From contig JAYKKI010000009.1 in NCBI GenBank assembly GCA_039881145.1, positions 8,294,501 through 8,358,500 of the forward strand: a stretch of DNA of 64,000 nt, read 5' to 3'. The notes below the pieces were generated by a model. That model had not been told where the DNA came from, ran no database searches, and saw nothing but the letters and a program-made list of their open reading frames with translations. The position numbers and the translations under genes are program-made. Shown here piece by piece: positions 59,581-64,000 of the stretch; the first letter of the stretch is position 1, and each line of letters starts with the position of its first letter. Source of the DNA: Druceiella hillmani. Lineage: Eukaryota; Arthropoda; Insecta; Lepidoptera; Hepialidae.

Positions 59581-62398
59581 GTAACGTCAGATTAAGTAAA
59601 AATTAGAAGAGACTTTTTTTTAATATTGTGGGGTAGAATATGTCAAATATTCGCACATAATGACATTTAATGATTACAATTCAAAAATTCTATTACTGAA
59701 ATTTAACCTGACTAGCGACACGATTCCCCATAGCTAGAATATTAAGATGTGCATTAAAATTAAATTGCACTGGATGGTTCATTTTACTTATAGCCGAAAT
59801 AATAAAATGTGCTTTCAATTAGTTTGAACTAGATGATATACACCAGTGACTGCTTTAATTCGGGGTGTTATCAATATATATAATTATTCTTAATATTTGG
59901 TAATTTAACATATACTTGCAAAAACATATTTTATTCTGACCATTGAATTCGAGTAGAAATGATGACAGAAATTACTCTAAATAAAAAGTCTGTTATTGAA
60001 ACGCAATATATGGTTAAATTTGTAAAAAAATAAAACAAAAACGTGTATTAAATTAGTTTGGTCTAAGGTTTCTTCATAGGGTTTCAATATGAAAATTGTA
60101 TTTCATTGGTTAATACACCATTTCATTGAACGTTTGTTTCACCAATATCTTCCCAAATTATAATGTATACTTATAGATCCTTATTGACAAAGATTGACAA
60201 AATAAATGCAACATTAGCAATTAGAAAATTATTCCCACCATTATTGTGTAAGATCAAAAATATAAATCTTAACATTTTTTAGCTTTTAAATATTTTAATG
60301 TGCTACACTGTTTTTCTACACACAACAAAATAATGACTAAATGATATATTACTGAAAAATTTACTGTCTGCTTTGAAATTTAAAAAATATAAAATAAAAC
60401 ACAATATGAGCAGAAAAAATTATAAAAATAATGAAAATAAAAATAGTACAAAAAGTATATAAATATGGTATATAATATCAAATATGAAATGAAATAAAAA
60501 AAAAACATATTAAAAACGCATAAAAATAGAATAAAAATGTATAAGTGAAAAAATTAGTAATCTAAGAAAGTATTTCATTTATTTTTCAATTCCCTCTCTG
60601 GGACTTCAGCATGAGCCTTCGCTTCTCGATCTTGACTTAACAAAATTTCCTTACGGATTTCATGAAGCTCATTTCTCTTCGTTGTCCCTGTTCCATTTAA
60701 TTCCTCTTGCAATTTTTTTTAAATTCTTACGTCTGAAATATCTGCCGTTGGCTGAAACTAAACCGAATATCCGAGTGCTGGCTGCTAGTGCGTATCCTGC
60801 GTATTAGTATATTCGTGTCCGCCTCCAAAATGGTTTCCTGTACCTCACCTTAGGCTGATCCGCAGGAACATCTTCCGTTGCCTCGGACTAAGTTGGCGAA
60901 ATTTCCGCGGCTTCAGAAAAACTTCACTTCTACTCGTCGATTGTTGCTCAGACGGGTCTGTAGATAATTGACTCTAATTAATTTAATGTCAGTTCATGAA
61001 TATCACAAATTTACACATTTTAAAATTCATCACATTTTCGCATATCCCAAGAGAGAAAATAAAATAAAATTCTAATGGAGAAGTTCTTAAACAAATTTTA
61101 CAATTTGTTTTTTTAAAGGTGGTTAAATTACAGACTTCTTTTATTTGTAATACTGCTTATTCAGTATTAAATATAAATTGGAATCAAATTACCTTCAAAT
61201 AAATTCGGTTTCAGTTTCTAAAATACACCATGAATAAAAAAATAATTGTATTTATTTACCTCGATTACATACCACACGTTGTTTAACTCGAGTAAATTGC
61301 TGCGCAAAATCATTTGACGGGACTTCTACAATTAGCCTTGACGCTATTCAGGAAACGACGGAGTCAATATGGATGTCGCTAATCGCGTTTCCGCCGATGG
61401 TCATCCGCTGCTGCCTTTCCTTTATCAACTCTCTTATGAAACCCAAATATAGAGATTTAATTTGTCATCACTTGTCAGCACGGAGAAAAAACGCTGATCT
61501 ATTATATTTATATAATATCACAAACACCTTCGCTTATCGATTGTCCCTATCCTCTCTCTATTCAATTTCAACACTCGACTCAGATCACATATACCATTAC
61601 GGAGATTATTCGTAGTACAAGTTTATAACAATAATACCTCTTTTTATAACCCCATAATTCAAATGTGCCGATTGTATAACGATATTGTTTCTCAACATCA
61701 GGCATTGAAAATTTTTGAACCGAAATTATTAACATTTAAAAATTAAATACAAAAGATATTATTTATAAATTAAAACCAGCTATAAATAAAATAATGTAAT
61801 TCTAAGTTAATACTAACTTTCATAATTATTAATCAATACGTTTTGTAATATATTTAATAATAAAAGTAAGCCTTGAAAATGCATACATAAATACTTTAAC
61901 CATATTACCCATTCATAATAAGAGTTATAGTATAGTTTTATACCCTGTTCTTTTTATTATACATTTACGCGACTGTAACTTGTTTTGTGAGTCTTCAAAT
62001 AAATAACTAAATAAATTAAAATTTTCATTATAAACGTGAACATTTGACTGTACTTAACTTTTCATTATTATATATACTAGCATTATATGGGTATATCGAA
62101 ATTTTTTTCATCTTCACATTTGCTCCATCGGAGCGTTTATTTTCAATTACATCTTTGTGAGTGACAAATATCTTCACTCTGTTTCCGTGTAGTTTCTTTT
62201 TCTTGTATTCATTTTACTACTTTTGTTAAACACAATATTTCCAACCAAAACAAACTTCGCTTTAAGTCGCGTCAGTAAATAATTGGATATATCAATTAAA
62301 TATGTGCCTGAAATTAACGGATTACGAGTCATCGCATCTGCGAGTAAATGCATGATTTTTTTGCCTAAAGAGAATTAGAGACACTCTCCAGTATGAAC
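59581..62398. other. Non-coding stretch with a possible transposon-protein relic
   Basis: Around 60590-61340 the minus strand is richer in GC and reads as broken pieces (NELHEIRKEILLSQDREAKA, then NDFAQQFTRVKQRV) that vaguely resemble a Myb/SANT-type transposon protein; the evidence is too weak for a call. The plus ORF at 61373-61615 over the same area is unrecognised. Confidence 0.3.
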
Positions 62399-62544
62399 CG
62401 TTTTCTGATAGACAATAGAAAAATGATGAAGCTATATTTTGGAAATACGTGAGGACAAATATGTAAACTGACGTTTTCTGATAGACAATAGAAAAATGAT
62501 GAAGCTATATTTTGGAAATACATGAAGACAAATATGTAAGCTGA
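62399..62544. repeat. 73-bp tandem duplication
   Basis: Two copies of cgttttctgatagacaatag...aagctatattttggaaatac, starting 62399 and 62472, differing at a few bases. The minus ORF spanning both is the repeat translated twice. Confidence 0.93.
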
Positions 62545-62734
62545 CGTATTCAGAGAAAATATCACATACATATGATTTTCTGGTGAACGATAATAAACAA
62601 AATTAAAAACTGATATCTGCCAAAATCCAGGTAACATTTGGATCCGAAATTTCAAATGCACTTCAAATATTTAGAAACTAAATGACTGTAAAAAATCTAA
62701 TTAAATTTAATAAAATGTAGAGTATTTAATCTTT

Positions 62735-63204
62735 AATATTTTACGGTATATATGATATATTATTCCGCCTGACGGTGCACATAAATTTATTTTTTCAATT
62801 ATAATTAATGTGGAAGAAAATATAGATCACTGGTCAATAATGCCTCTAAATTGATGAAATGTTGGAAAGCACATGTATTAAGTTAGTCATTCAATTAACG
62901 AAAGACAACGTCGAATCTGTAAACTGATTTTATCGTTATACAAATTACCTGTGTCAAGGGGGTACTATAATATTTTATGGTATATGTGGTATATTATTCC
63001 GCCGGACGGTGCACACAAATATATTTTTTTAAATTATAATTAATGTGGAAGAAAATATAGATCACTGGTCAAAAATGCCTCTAAATTTATGAAATATTGC
63101 AAAGCACATGTATTAAGTTAATTAGTCATTCAATTAACGAAAGACAACGTCGAATCCGTAAATTGATTTTATCGTTTTACGAATTATCTTTGTCAATGGG
63201 GTAC
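62735..63204. repeat. 234-bp tandem duplication
   Basis: Copy 1 (62735-62968) and copy 2 (62969-63204) share attccgcc(t/g)gacggtgcac, aatgtggaagaaaatataga, aaagacaacgtcgaatc and others, with about 92% identity. No coding content. Confidence 0.93.
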
Positions 63205-64000
63205 AAGAGCATTACGTGATTCCTAATTGAACAAATTTTAATACAAATCGAATGCTCTTTCCTATCATTACCAGTTCCATTATAATAAACGTGATTATAC
63301 TAGTTTTACTTTTAATTGGTTTATTGACACATGGAAAATTAGCAAAGTTTATGAATTTTCATTACTATTTATGATCAATTGATTTATATAATATATTTCA
63401 TTCTTAGGTATAAAATAGAAAGCCTTCTAAATGTCTTTGAAGCTTTTCTAAATTTATATATCCGGTAAAGTGAGACATACCAAAGATGAATATAAGTTTG
63501 AAAATGCTCTATGACGAGGATAGAAAATCAATTTATTAAACACTAGAAAATTCCTTAGACAAATTTCATTTGACATAATTTTCAAGTTGCATTGTTTTCT
63601 TGAAATTCATTTTTAACATATTGTTCCCGTATCTAGATTCGTTTAATTTAACAAATTTACCAATCGTTGAAATGTTAAAGCATTTTAATTAAATTTTTAA
63701 CATTGAAACCTCCATTTAAAATAGGTAATTGTAAGGCAAAGTAAATTTAACTAATCGTAATTTGCAATCTAGACAAATTCCATCGTATTAAGTATCCTCG
63801 ATGGCAAATATCAAATATAAATATTGAAAAAAGAAGATGGTATCTGAACAGTTGTTTCATTTTCAGATCGACAAATATTTCTATTAAATTTTAAAATTGA
63901 ACTTATGAAAACATCACTGTTTGTTGTCGGCCAACCCGTACAGTTTACGACTGTCCGTATGAGCGTAAATAATTATTTTTAATATATTTACAGTTACATA
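63205..64000. other. Non-coding AT-rich stretch
   Basis: No ORF or repeat is supported to the window end. Confidence 0.5.

Noticed and set aside
60590..61340. Minus-strand broken pieces resembling a transposon Myb/SANT protein
   Set aside because: Only scattered short stretches fit and no transposase or terminal repeats were found nearby.

Overview
The window looks like AT-rich (roughly 70% or more A+T) nuclear DNA of an insect. The evidence is one intron-containing CRAL-TRIO gene of insect type with GT/AG splice sites, many TA and CA microsatellites, and a wide set of decayed animal transposons (BEL/Pao, copia, gypsy-type, jockey-type LINE, pogo/Tigger, PIF/Harbinger, a THAP-containing DNA element, a tRNA-derived SINE, foldback elements). 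No bacterial-style gene organisation is present. The order of insect cannot be fixed from the sequence alone.

The one gene supported end to end is a plus-strand CRAL-TRIO (alpha-tocopherol-transfer-protein-like) lipid-binding protein, 43964-55886. It has five coding exons: 43964-44126, 47899-48115, 48719-48911, 54398-54611 and 55726-55886. These join in phase to a 315-residue product. A TATA-containing possible 5' UTR exon lies at about 40807-40978. The third intron is swollen by a 4.4 kb Harbinger transposon (49061-53470), and the first intron holds a 30-bp minisatellite.

About 21 kb upstream on the same strand is a dead paralogue of this gene (22911-28626). Exon 1 carries a frameshift and a stop. 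Exon 3 carries a 12-bp duplication and stops. Exon 4 is split by a tandem duplication of intron DNA. Exons 2 and 5 are not found. Its first intron received a BEL/Pao element (about 23985-25912) and its last intron a THAP-domain DNA transposon (28745-29893). The locus is therefore an old tandem duplication in which one copy survived.

Layout: 1-9000, anonymous AT-rich DNA with an 80-bp tandem repeat, a 250-bp foldback element and a 354-bp MITE-like element. 9000-11300, gypsy/errantivirus-like remnant (minus) and a tRNA-derived SINE. 11300-20250, mostly featureless, with one small two-exon candidate gene (14407-14854). 20480-22620, dead pogo/Tigger transposase. 22700-29900, the pseudogene with its insertions. 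30000-43900, a broken copia element with a good 3' LTR (33540-35307), a 3x palindromic TGACCT repeat (39421-39481) and the putative promoter. 43964-55886, the live gene. 55900-64000, a perfect 21-bp hairpin, several tandem repeats (134, 234 and 73 bp) and a dead LINE reverse transcriptase.

No CRISPR array, rRNA or functional tRNA was seen. Nothing here is convincingly a new biological system. The most informative signals are the live/dead CRAL-TRIO pair, the palindromic nuclear-receptor-like repeat upstream of it, and the long snapback repeats.
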